This document shows, piece by piece, positions 53,610 through 62,328 of a stretch of 64,000 nucleotides of DNA. Location: contig NZ_QNVT01000001.1 in assembly GCF_003385515.1 (NCBI RefSeq), positions 1 to 64,000 of the forward strand, given 5' to 3'. Below the pieces are notes generated by a model. The model was not told where the DNA came from and did not search any database. It worked only from the letters and a program-made list of their open reading frames with translations. How positions within the stretch are numbered: position 1 is the first letter of the stretch; every line of letters begins with the position of its first letter. This stretch comes from Chryseobacterium pennae (lineage in GTDB: Bacteria; Bacteroidota; Bacteroidia; Flavobacteriales; Weeksellaceae). Position numbers and translations under genes: made by a program.

Positions 53610-54380
53610 ATGAAATTTAATTTACCTCTTAGAGACAATTTCTCTTGTAAAGCTGCTTTTGTAGCATTATTTTTATTTTCAACTCAGTTTTTAACTGCCC
53701 AAAACAGAATCTATGCTCACGCTCAAAGTTCTGGCGTATTTGGAGTAGCCTGCTTAGGATGCCGGGTTGACAATCCACTCAATGCCATTGGAGGCAATGA
53801 AGATGACTATTCTACAATGGTATTGGGAACAGCATTATTAGGCGGAATCCAACAGACATTAATTTTTCCTGATCTCAGATCCGATACAAGACTTGTTGTA
53901 GGCATCGGAACGGACAACATTCCTTTATCTGTACAGTTATTAAGCGGTGTGACTCTGGAAACAATGAATGGAGGGACTTCTAATGACGATCGCAGAACAA
54001 TTGACATCAGCCTTCTAAAACTGGGAGCAACCCCAAACAGAGGGACTGTAGAGTTCAAACCGGAAAAGCCTTATGATGGAATAAGAATCGGCTTAACCGG
54101 AGGAGTTTTAAGTCTTGGTGGTGGATTCAGAATTTATTATGCTTATCAGGATCCATTGATTCACCTGTTGGCCCACAGTGAAAACGGACAGATTACTCTA
54201 AGTGGAAATGTGGCTCTGGAAGGTTCTGAGGTTGCATTAACCAACACTTCAGGAAAAGAAGTTTACCGGTCTAAGCTTAGAAGCAATACATTTGAATCTA
54301 ATCAGACAGACGGAGTTTACATTATGACTCTTCAGACTAAAGAAGGAAAAACATATTCTAAAAAAATTGTTATTAAATAA
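53610..54380 (+). CDS. Surface protein with CxxC domain and T9SS sorting domain
   Basis: The 256-residue protein has a signal peptide ending FLTAQ (about residue 30). The domain at about 31-180 has CLGCRVDNPLNAIGGNEDDYSTM, TLIFPD and VVGIGTDN, and a repeated GGVLSLGGGFRIYYAY end. I know this domain as part of large Bacteroidetes surface proteins but not its function. The last 70 residues (from AHSENGQITLSG) form a T9SS type A sorting domain ending YSKKIVIK. A decayed paralogue follows. A terminator separates them. Confidence 0.8.
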   Translation: MKFNLPLRDNFSCKAAFVALFLFSTQFLTAQNRIYAHAQSSGVFGVACLGCRVDNPLNAIGGNEDDYSTMVLGTALLGGIQQTLIFPDLRSDTRLVVGIGTDNIPLSVQLLSGVTLETMNGGTSNDDRRTIDISLLKLGATPNRGTVEFKPEKPYDGIRIGLTGGVLSLGGGFRIYYAYQDPLIHLLAHSENGQITLSGNVALEGSEVALTNTSGKEVYRSKLRSNTFESNQTDGVYIMTLQTKEGKTYSKKIVIK

Positions 54381-54390
54381 ATAATACAAC

Positions 54391-54428
54391 AAAACCGGCA
54401 GTCTTTAAAGAGGCTGCCGGTTTTTTTT
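54391..54428 (+). terminator. Rho-independent terminator
   Basis: A 9-bp stem (54393-54401 with 54414-54422) is followed by a T run. Confidence 0.85.
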
Positions 54429-54549
54429 ACCCACAACCCAATAAATATTATCTTATAACTAAAAAAAACACATTATATAAATAAAATAAATAACATAATT
54501 ATTTTATTTATAAATTTACATAAAATTAAATATCCAAAATTTTTTATAT

Positions 54550-55316
54550 ATGAAAACTAATTTATTATTGAGCTCACGCAATTTAAAGGCTACAATTTTT
54601 GTTTCCTTATTATTTCTAACAGGTGGCAAATCTTTTGCCCAGATAGTAAAATACTATGCCAACAGCCAAACCAATCAGGTACATGGAGTATGTATAGGGT
54701 GTGGAGTTACAAATCCACTGAATGCAATCGGACCTAACGAGACAGATTATTCTGTTATACAGGTTTCCATTGGTTTATTGGCCCGTACTGAGCAGACCCT
54801 GATTTTCCCTAACAGTGCTTACACCAATAAATTGGTAATTGGCATTGGCTCCAATGGAACACCATTGAGTGCACAAGTACTAGGTGGAGTATCTATTGAG
54901 ACATTCAACGGAGATGTTTCTAACAATGATTATCAAAATCTGAACAATGATATTCTAAAGCTTGGGGCGGCAGATCCAAGCAAAGGGGAAATTGAACTTA
55001 CCATGAACAAGCCTTATGATCGTATCAAGATCAATGTAAACGGAGGATTACTGAGCCTGGGTGGAGAACTTAGAGTATACTATGGATACCAGTACAGAGA
55101 TCCTTTCATCAGCTTTATGGCTCACAGTGAACTCTGGATAAAAATTTACAGGCAAAAGGTTCAGAGATTACGCTTATCAATACTTCAGGAAAAGAGGTAT
55201 TCCGTACGAAACTGAATTCTAATACATTTGAGACAAAGCAAGCACAAGGAATATATATTATGACGATCAAAACGAAAGAAGGAAAAACTTATTCCAATAA
55301 AATTATGATTAAGTAA
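54550..55316 (+). pseudogene. Broken paralogue of the CxxC/T9SS surface protein
   Basis: The first frame gives 221 residues: a signal peptide, then a domain close to the previous gene (CIGCGVTNPLNAIGPNETDY). It reaches AHSE and then runs into an unrelated end and stops at 55215. In another frame the sequence continues as GSEITLINTSGKEVFRTKLNS and ends TYSNKIMIK at 55316, matching the sorting domain of the intact gene. Alignment shows 13 bases missing after AHSE. The protein as read would be secreted but would lack the T9SS signal, so it would not reach the surface by that route. It may still be translated. Confidence 0.85.
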
Positions 55317-55336
55317 TAACAAATAATGAATATAAA

Positions 55337-55370
55337 TGAAGCCGTTACAGTTATGAGACGGCTTCATTTA
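55337..55370 (+). terminator. Terminator of the broken surface-protein gene
   Basis: A 9-bp stem (55337-55345 with 55358-55366) follows the original stop at 55316 and is followed by TTTATTTT. Its presence supports the longer original gene. Confidence 0.7.
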
Positions 55371-55544
55371 TTTTCGTAAATAATTAAAAAATCAATTTGA
55401 GTTCAAAACTTCATATTTTATAAATATACATCAATTTTGTATTGACACGTTTTTATAATTACGGCTAAGATAGGTGGCTTCCAATTTATCAATTACAACT
55501 AACCTTATTACCAGATCTTTAGCGCAAAAGTACCCAAACTAAAC

Positions 55545-56945
55545 TCAATCTAAAACTTGGGCATCACAAAAAGTGAATGCCTGTAGAATATCATTGAAAT
55601 TAGTTTCATAAGTTACTGTAAGTTCCTTAAAATAATTTTCTGCTGAAATTGTAAATGCAATCCCACTAAAATCGGTAACTCCTGTTACAGCCTGCGCCAG
55701 TAATGTTTGTCCTTCTGTTCTTATTCTTAAAGCAGGCGTGCCTTGTATTCCTACCATTTTAAGTTTTCCTCCTGTATCTGTTGAAATTAATTGAGAATCT
55801 CTTGAAGTATTGTTTACATATCTAAACCAGGTTGCTTTAGTACTAACAAAGTTAATTGGCTTGTCAAAAACTAATGTAACGTTACTATAAGCTCCGGTTC
55901 CCAGATCTCCTAAAGTACCAATTCTGTAATAGTTTCGTTGCATAGTTATCCCAGCCTGTGTTGCCGTTGCAGAAAAAGCTGTATAAGGGTCCCTAACAGC
56001 AACTCTACTCCCTTGCGTAACTTTAGCATACACTTTTACTGTTTTACCACCTTGAACAGTAATAGTTGTAGGGCTGTTGGGATTTGTACTGATATTAAAT
56101 CCATACTCTTTACTGGTACAGATAGAATTCCAATTATTGTTTGCAGTGACATTTATTGTGAAATTACAAGTTTTTCCATTTAAATTTATTGTAAAACTTG
56201 CCGTTCCAGAAGTAATAGGGACACCTGTAATACTAAGATTTACACTTCCATTACCATTTACCAATGTCCCTGCTGGAGCCGTTGCAGTAAGACCTATTAC
56301 TCCAACAGAAGCTACAGAAATAGCACCATAAGATTGTCCGCTACCACCTGTATAATTAATTATTTTTGTACCTGAACTCTGAGTTGCTTCAGTATATACT
56401 CCTGTTACAGCCCCACTGGAACAAACTAATGTGAAATTACATTCACACACACAATTGGACCATCCGGAAGATCTGAATACTCTTACACAATCCAACGTGG
56501 AATCATACATCGTTGTTCCTATAGCGACATTCCCCCCCATTGGGTTAACAATGTTCTGAGGACCTGAATTGGTAGGAAGAACTAATCCCATGGTATTGGT
56601 TGTTCCTCTATTGATATCTAAAGCACCTCTAGGATTAGAAGTACCCATTCCTACAGTTCCGCCAGTCGGATTGAGGACCAGAGGAAGACCTGCATTAGAT
56701 ATCTTACCCCGGGAATGAATATAAGATCCATAAGGAGAATTAGACAGAGTACCAAAATCTAAAGCGTGATTGGTATTACCATCTACTCTCAATGTACCCT
56801 TTCCTTCGTCATTCGAAGTTCCATCAGGATTATAATTTGTCCCTTTAATATCAAGCATAGCTTTGGGATCTTTCGTTTTAATTCCAACCTGACCAAAGGA
56901 TGCAAACGATAGGAATAAGCTATATAATATTATTATTTTTTTCAT
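55545..56945 (-). CDS. Secreted modular surface protein
   Basis: The 466-residue protein has a signal peptide (about 1-18). A first module at about 19-165 has VGIKTKDPKAMLDIKG and VGMGTSNPRGALDINRG and ends SSGWSNCVC; this resembles the repeat heads of Flavobacteriia surface proteins. The next domain (about 170-270) has INYTGGSGQSYGAI, then GLTATAPAGTLVNG and TSGTASFTINLNG, a repeat found in large Bacteroidetes adhesins. A beta-rich end (about 275-466) follows. I see no T9SS sorting domain, so its final location is unclear. A shorter paralogue lies upstream on the same strand. Confidence 0.8.
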   Translation of the reverse strand: MKKIIILYSLFLSFASFGQVGIKTKDPKAMLDIKGTNYNPDGTSNDEGKGTLRVDGNTNHALDFGTLSNSPYGSYIHSRGKISNAGLPLVLNPTGGTVGMGTSNPRGALDINRGTTNTMGLVLPTNSGPQNIVNPMGGNVAIGTTMYDSTLDCVRVFRSSGWSNCVCECNFTLVCSSGAVTGVYTEATQSSGTKIINYTGGSGQSYGAISVASVGVIGLTATAPAGTLVNGNGSVNLSITGVPITSGTASFTINLNGKTCNFTINVTANNNWNSICTSKEYGFNISTNPNSPTTITVQGGKTVKVYAKVTQGSRVAVRDPYTAFSATATQAGITMQRNYYRIGTLGDLGTGAYSNVTLVFDKPINFVSTKATWFRYVNNTSRDSQLISTDTGGKLKMVGIQGTPALRIRTEGQTLLAQAVTGVTDFSGIAFTISAENYFKELTVTYETNFNDILQAFTFCDAQVLD

Positions 56946-57265
56946 TATAAATAAGTTCTATTTGTGTTGTACTAAATAAAGTCATCTCAACCTTTTATTT
57001 TAAAATTTCCTAAGAGGGATTACTATAAATGTTTACTCTTTGTATAATTTCTGATCAAAATAATGATCAGAAATTATTTCAAATATTCATTGTGTTTTTT
57101 ATTGAAAGTCAAGATGACTCTAACAATTTAAATAGTAAACGGAAGCTCAAAACTCAAAATTGATCAACATAACTGATAATGGATTCATATAAAAAATATG
57201 AATATCCTTTTCTGCCATGAAAGAAAATTTTGTTATTTTAAATTGATCTGATAAATCAATTAATT
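56946..57265. promoter_or_regulatory. Gap with a 14-bp perfect inverted repeat
   Basis: No gene is seen in these 320 bases. A perfect 14-bp inverted repeat (57044-57057 with 57064-57077, loop AAATAA; core TTTCTGATCA) lies about 100 bases upstream of the 466-residue gene and is not followed by a T run on either side. A weaker repeat is at 57181-57207. Either could be an operator. Confidence 0.45.
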
Positions 57266-57778
57266 TTAAGGCGTTGTACACAGACATTGTGACCAGCCTG
57301 TAGACTTAAATACTTTTATACAGTCTGAAGTGGTATCATATATTATAGTACCTATTGCAACAGATCCTCCCTGTGGATTGATGATATTCGAGGAATTCTG
57401 ATTCGTAGGTAAGACCAACCCCATGGTATTTGTAGTTCCTCTATTGATATCTAAAGCACCTCTGGGACTTGTTGTCCCTATACCTATACTACCTCCATTA
57501 GAGTTCAGCACAAGAGGAAGTCCTTTGTTACTTGATTTATCAAGGGATTGAATGTATGAACCAAAAGGAGACTTAGAAAGCGTACCAATATCTAAAGAGT
57601 GGTTTGAACTTCCATCTACCCTCAATGTAGCCTTTCCGTTATCATTTGATGTTCCATCAGGATCATAATTCGTCCCTTTAATATCAAGCATAGCTTTGGG
57701 ATCTTTTGTATTAACTCCTATTTGGCCGAAGGCTACAATGGAAACTAATAAACTGGAAAATAAAAGTATCTTCTTCAT
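57266..57778 (-). CDS. Short paralogue of the modular surface protein
   Basis: The 170-residue protein has a signal peptide (MKKILLFSSLLVSIVAFGQ; the ATG at 57778 is preferred over 57796). The single module is very close to the first 165 residues of the 466-residue neighbour, for example DPKAMLDIKGTNYDPDGTSN and SPRGALDINRG. It stops right after the shared GWSQCLC segment. It may be a true one-module form or a truncated copy; there is no trace of the missing part downstream. Confidence 0.75.
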   Translation of the reverse strand: MKKILLFSSLLVSIVAFGQIGVNTKDPKAMLDIKGTNYDPDGTSNDNGKATLRVDGSSNHSLDIGTLSKSPFGSYIQSLDKSSNKGLPLVLNSNGGSIGIGTTSPRGALDINRGTTNTMGLVLPTNQNSSNIINPQGGSVAIGTIIYDTTSDCIKVFKSTGWSQCLCTTP

Positions 57779-57796
57779 ATTTGTGTTATTTAACAA

Positions 57797-58721
57797 TAAA
57801 TAAACTTTTAAATTTATGTTTTTGCGAAATTACATACCATGCGCCTAATATTCCAAAAACACACACACTACATACATACATCGTTATCAATGTTTATAAT
57901 GCATTTCTCAACACTACACCAATACTACGAAGTCAATAAATAAAGGATAAAATCAAAATAATTATGGGCACTCAATAGCATTAAATCCAATTATATTGAT
58001 TTATTTTTTCACCATTTTTTCAAGATTTTATAAATAAAATCAACTTAATATCGTTCAAAAAAAATCGTTTAAACCCAAAAAAGTACTAGATTTTTTGAAT
58101 AATTTTCAGGTATTACTAACTGATCGATCATTTCATTCGTAATTATTTTTACAATATAGCAGCCATTCCCCCATTGTCCTACTTACTTATTTCATCCCAA
58201 AACAACAGTTATCGAATAACTAATTTTGAATTACTATAAATTTTCATGAACAAAATAAGATTAATCTTTCTTTTTCCGGTAAGCAGTATTCTTTTATTGT
58301 TATTTAAAAAAAAAGATCAATGTCATCTGTATTCGAAACATCTTTATCAAAATAATCAATAACGAATATTAAAGCAGTAAATTGTCCGAAATTTCCATAA
58401 GAAGCGGTAAATTCTATACTTAATTAAAGAGAAATCCTAAAGTCTATACAATCTTACTATTCGTTGTAACTCTTCTGGTATGACTTTATTATTGGTATTT
58501 AAGTTTATATGGATCCAACATTTCTGAAGCTTTGATCAGTAAAAAACTCTGTGTTATGACACATTATACATTTCTGTTTAAAAGTAAGATAACCTTGTTT
58601 TCGTTTTCTATAAAAACCACTCCCTAATTCCGCTTTACTTTATCTTACTTACTATTGAAGTTGTTTAAACTTATTTAGAGATAAAAAGAGTTCCGAGAAA
58701 ATCAGCAAATTTGAATTGCAA
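57797..58721. other. Long non-coding gap, possibly decayed
   Basis: This region of about 925 very AT-rich bases has no recognised gene. It has short microsatellite-like ACAC and CATA runs near 57865-57890, and a weak 38-residue ORF at 58246. An 11-bp inverted repeat AGTTGTTTAAA/TTTAAACAACT spans 58659-58732, just before the IS remnant, and may be an end of that element. Confidence 0.5.
58246..58362 (+). CDS. Possible 38-residue signal-peptide-like ORF
   Basis: MNKIRLIFLFPVSSILLLLF followed by a short charged tail looks like an isolated membrane or signal peptide. TAATTTTG at 58221-58228 could be its -7 element. It could be the leftover start of a lost secreted protein gene. Confidence 0.2.
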   Translation: MNKIRLIFLFPVSSILLLLFKKKDQCHLYSKHLYQNNQ

Positions 58722-58738
58722 TTTAAACAACTAACAAT

Positions 58739-59352
58739 CTGGAAAGCAAAAACAAAATAGAGAAATGGATTTCACCTCATTTAAGCAGAGGGAAACGGGC
58801 ATTTACCACAAAATTTGATTTAACCCAGGTTATGTGTCTAATAATAAAACGATTGAAAACAGGTTGCCAATGGCGGGAATTGAGGTTGAAAGAATATTTT
58901 GGAAGAGAAAAAATAAGCTGGCAAAGCATCAATTATTGTTTCAATAAATGGAGCAAGGGTGGTTCTTTCAGGAGAATTTGGATTCATCTTTTGTACAGTA
59001 ACAAAAGGGCTTTAGACCTGTCAAGTCTCCAGCTTGATGGAAGTTATACCAGAAGTAGAATGGGAGGAGAAGGGTTGGTTATCTAGGTAGGAAGAAGTGT
59101 AAAACGACTAACATTGTTTTTCTCTGTGATAATCAGGGACAAATGCTTTCAATGGGAACCCCAAAAAGTGGAGAGTATTATGATTTATATGAAATAGAAA
59201 ATGTTCTTGAAGAAATTATATCTTATTTGAATCACGCAGAAATAGAATATAAAGGCTTATTTATCAATACTGATTCAGGTTTTGATAGTGTTTACCAATC
59301 ACATCAAAATAGAAAGCCAAATTTCTTCATGAATGATAATAGAAACCAGTGA
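58739..59352 (+). pseudogene. Decayed IS5-type transposase
   Basis: The frame opens at CTG (58739, where an ATG is expected) with ESKNKIEKWISPHLSRGKRA and continues as QVMCLIIKRLKTGCQWREL, the IS5-type N-terminal domain, and LDGSYTRSRMGGEG. A 1-base loss near 59075 breaks the frame at a TAG (59086). In another frame VGYLGRKKCKTTN, LCDNQGQMLSMGTP and YDLYEIENVLEEI (part of the DDE domain) continue to a stop at 59352. The end with the catalytic Glu is missing. It has therefore lost its start, its frame and its 3' part and is inactive. Confidence 0.8.
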
Positions 59353-59457
59353 CAGGTTTTCCTATTGAAGGATATTCCCGTCCCAATTATAAAATCTTCA
59401 TAAGCATCATGTTCTGGATGCCAGTACATTCTGTAAACCTACTTGATTATGAATATC

Positions 59458-59708
59458 TAATCTCTGAACATTAGTATTGGCAAAAGCGTTCCATCATATA
59501 TAATTGTTCCTATAACAGACTCTCCTTCTTTTGAATTGATCATGTTTTTACGATCTGCATTGGTAGGAAAACCAACCCCATTTATTGGTGGTTTCTTTAA
59601 TTGATGTCTAACGCACCCCTGGGGTTGGCCCTACCTAGACCTACCTGATAGAACAAAACATTCGCAAAGAATATCAAGGGATAATAAATAATTTCTTTTG
59701 TTTTCCAT
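59458..59708 (-). pseudogene. Remnant of a third modular surface-protein gene
   Basis: On the minus strand a signal-peptide-like start (IIYYPLIFFANVLFYQVG) joins directly to GLGRANPRGALDIN, and in shifted frames to MGLVFPTNADRKNMIN and VIGTIIYDGTLLP. These match the module in the genes at 55545 and 57266. About 75 residues of the module between the two pieces are missing, and stop codons interrupt the rest. It is a fragment with an internal deletion. Confidence 0.75.
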
Positions 59709-59952
59709 TTGGTTTGATTTCAAACAAAAATATATTTCCCATCGCTCAAACGCCAAAAATACGCGTACACCTTATATACAACAGTTGTAATATCTATGAT
59801 ACTCCGAATACTCTACACGCATCCTACAACCTCAATAACTAAAAGGGCGTAGCTTCTGTATTTCGATCATTCCTTCTTTGTCAATTTTAGTACAAAAAAC
59901 ATAAAACTTTCATCTTTTTCTGACAACGCCAAATAAAATACGCAACGTTTCT
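59709..59952. other. Short gap without a recognised gene
   Basis: No gene or RNA is evident between the surface-protein remnant and the terminator of the next operon. Confidence 0.5.
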
Positions 59953-59983
59953 ATAAAAAAAACCCGGCCAATTCCTGGCCGGG
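59953..59983 (-). terminator. Terminator of the surface-protein operon
   Basis: A perfect 8-bp GC-rich stem (59963-59970 with 59976-59983) is followed on the minus strand by a T run. It ends the operon at 60016-64000. Confidence 0.85.
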
Positions 59984-60015
59984 TCAGAGTGAAACAAAAA
60001 TTAGCTATGCTAAAA

Positions 60016-62298
60016 TTAATTTTTAATTAGTTTTTGCTGATATACTGCTTTCTCAGTTGTAGCTTTTAGAATGTACATTCCTTTTGGTAAGATGCTTACA
60101 TTTACCTGTCCGTTGTTAAACTGAGTATTGATCAGTTTACCTGAAACATCATAAATAGAAACATTTACCACTTTTTCCTGCGTTTTGATATATAAAATAT
60201 CTGTAACAGGATTGGGATAAATACCGAATTCCAGTTTCTTCACCTCTGCTGTTGCCAGTGTAGAGGTAATGCTGTTTACCTTAAGTATTTTTTCCACCAC
60301 TTTACCGTTAGAATTAAAGCTGATTACAATATCTGTTGTTCCTGAACCTATTGGAGTAAGCACTAATTCTTCATTGGCATTAATTTCCGCTGACACTACT
60401 GATGGATTCGTGTTTGATTTGATTGTTTTTACAATAGATGATCCAAAACTGTCTTCATCGGAAACCATTGTTTTCAGATCAATTGTGGTAATACCAGTCG
60501 CGGTAACCTGTGACGGAAATGTATTGCTTACTACGGGAGCTGTATTATCCGGGAATACAGCCAATGAAGGGAACCAATAGTAATCATTTAATATTTTCGT
60601 ATTAATAAGGTTACCATTTCCATCAAATGTATGAATCCAGTTCTTCATGAAGTGTATTGAGGATCCGCTTTCCGTAGTATTCAGGATAAGGTTTCCTGTA
60701 GACGGATTTACACGAAGTGCTGCACCATAAGGAATTTGTTTATAAGTTCCGGTTTGTCCAGGCAACGTAATAAAACTTTCGTTGAATTCTTTTGTAGTAA
60801 CATCAAATCTTACAATCTGGTTACCCGCGTTAAATCCTGATCCGGCTTTGATCCAATATAATGAGTTTTCCGTATTGCTAGCTGTAAAACTTCCTGCATT
60901 CCATGCTCCCCACGAGTCAGAATATTTTGTAGTTGGAATATTATAATACTGTACAGCAAGTGTTGTTGGATTAATATTGGCCAGTTTCTGGCTCTGAATC
61001 GCCCAGATACTTCCATCCTTCGCCTGAGTAACAGAAATAAAAGGACCTGCAATAGTATTGACAACTGTATCTGTAATTGGGTCAATCACTAAAATTCCTG
61101 TTGACTGCTTTATGGCAAAAACATATTTTGAAGTACGAATCATATTTCCGATCTGCCCGGCATACTGACTTCCGCCACCGGTTGTTGCAATCATATTACC
61201 AACCTGTAGGTTTGCAATATCAAATAAGAAAATACCATTAGACGCTCCAATATATCCTTTGGTCTCATTTACACCTAAGAATGATCTTCCATCTCCACCT
61301 CCAATATTGTTAAATGTTGCAATTTTCTGCATCGTCTGTGCATTGGCAATTACCAGTCTGCCTCCAGGTGTATACTGGGTATCTCCTCCATCAGCTGCCT
61401 GCTTGGATACAAAATAAAATTTATCTCCGTAGATGGTTCCATATTGAGTAGTGGCTCCGAAAGCATTATTATTGTTTGCATTACTGTAAACACGGTAATT
61501 GATTGATCCGTTATTATCTATAAAGTTTACGGAACCATTAGTGTGCCCGAACCATTCTTCATTCACCATAAAGAATCCGTTGGTAAAGTTGGTAGAACTT
61601 ACATAAGGGGAAACCGGTGTAAGAGTGGAAGATATTGCGGGTGTTTGAAAATCCGGGCTGTAATTCCAAACATCCCACGATCCATTTTCTAAAGCACGGG
61701 AGGAAGCTCCTACACCAGAAAACCCGAAGTCAGCATCAGCTGGATTTTTCACCCAATAAGACCAAAATCCATTATACCAACCTGATTTCCAATGATCGTT
61801 GATATCTTTTGCTAAATAATCATCAAAATCATACGCTGCTGTATTTACAATACCATCAATAGGATACAGAGGGTAAGTCGCATTACCGCTTTTAATCAAT
61901 GCGTTAGAATCCTGTCCATTCAAATCAAATCCCAATCCTCCTATTGCAGTTCCGAACTGAGTCCCCTGATAAAGCAATGTAAAGAATCTTTTGTCCGTCT
62001 TTGCAATGGCTTTAAGCATATCTTCACCTGTCGCATTACCATCCCATCTGAATCCCCATACCAAAGCGTCCGGGTTTTTACTGTCATTCCACTGTACTAC
62101 GAATGCAGCCTGGTTAGAACCTGTTCCTACCCAATACTGAATATCAGAAAAACTGATGTTCGTTGCAGCATTCTTATTGATGGTATTCGAAAGGTTATTC
62201 CCCGAAATATCATTTCGCGGTACACCCTGTACTTTTATCTGAGCATTCGTGAAAAATGCAAACAGAAAAAATAGGGTAAAAAGGTAAAACTTTTTCAT
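60016..62298 (-). CDS. DUF5074-type propeller protein with T9SS sorting domain
   Basis: The 760-residue protein has a signal peptide (1-19). The N-terminal domain at about 45-200 has SFSDIQYWVGTGSNQAAFVV, FRWDGNATGEDML and a Trp-rich part. A propeller-like region (about 260-530) fits DUF5074 (YGTIYGDKFYFVSKQ, LVIANAQTMQKIATFNNI, GASNGIFLFDI). A T9SS type A sorting domain starts at a YPNPVTDIL motif near 690. It is the last gene of a three-gene set with a PKD-like lipoprotein and a second propeller. In gut Bacteroidetes similar sets belong to vitamin B12 uptake loci, so cobalamin binding is a fair inference. Confidence 0.8.
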   Translation of the reverse strand: MKKFYLFTLFFLFAFFTNAQIKVQGVPRNDISGNNLSNTINKNAATNISFSDIQYWVGTGSNQAAFVVQWNDSKNPDALVWGFRWDGNATGEDMLKAIAKTDKRFFTLLYQGTQFGTAIGGLGFDLNGQDSNALIKSGNATYPLYPIDGIVNTAAYDFDDYLAKDINDHWKSGWYNGFWSYWVKNPADADFGFSGVGASSRALENGSWDVWNYSPDFQTPAISSTLTPVSPYVSSTNFTNGFFMVNEEWFGHTNGSVNFIDNNGSINYRVYSNANNNNAFGATTQYGTIYGDKFYFVSKQAADGGDTQYTPGGRLVIANAQTMQKIATFNNIGGGDGRSFLGVNETKGYIGASNGIFLFDIANLQVGNMIATTGGGSQYAGQIGNMIRTSKYVFAIKQSTGILVIDPITDTVVNTIAGPFISVTQAKDGSIWAIQSQKLANINPTTLAVQYYNIPTTKYSDSWGAWNAGSFTASNTENSLYWIKAGSGFNAGNQIVRFDVTTKEFNESFITLPGQTGTYKQIPYGAALRVNPSTGNLILNTTESGSSIHFMKNWIHTFDGNGNLINTKILNDYYWFPSLAVFPDNTAPVVSNTFPSQVTATGITTIDLKTMVSDEDSFGSSIVKTIKSNTNPSVVSAEINANEELVLTPIGSGTTDIVISFNSNGKVVEKILKVNSITSTLATAEVKKLEFGIYPNPVTDILYIKTQEKVVNVSIYDVSGKLINTQFNNGQVNVSILPKGMYILKATTEKAVYQQKLIKN

Positions 62299-62328
62299 TT
62301 TTATTGATTTAAATATATTTTATGTTCG

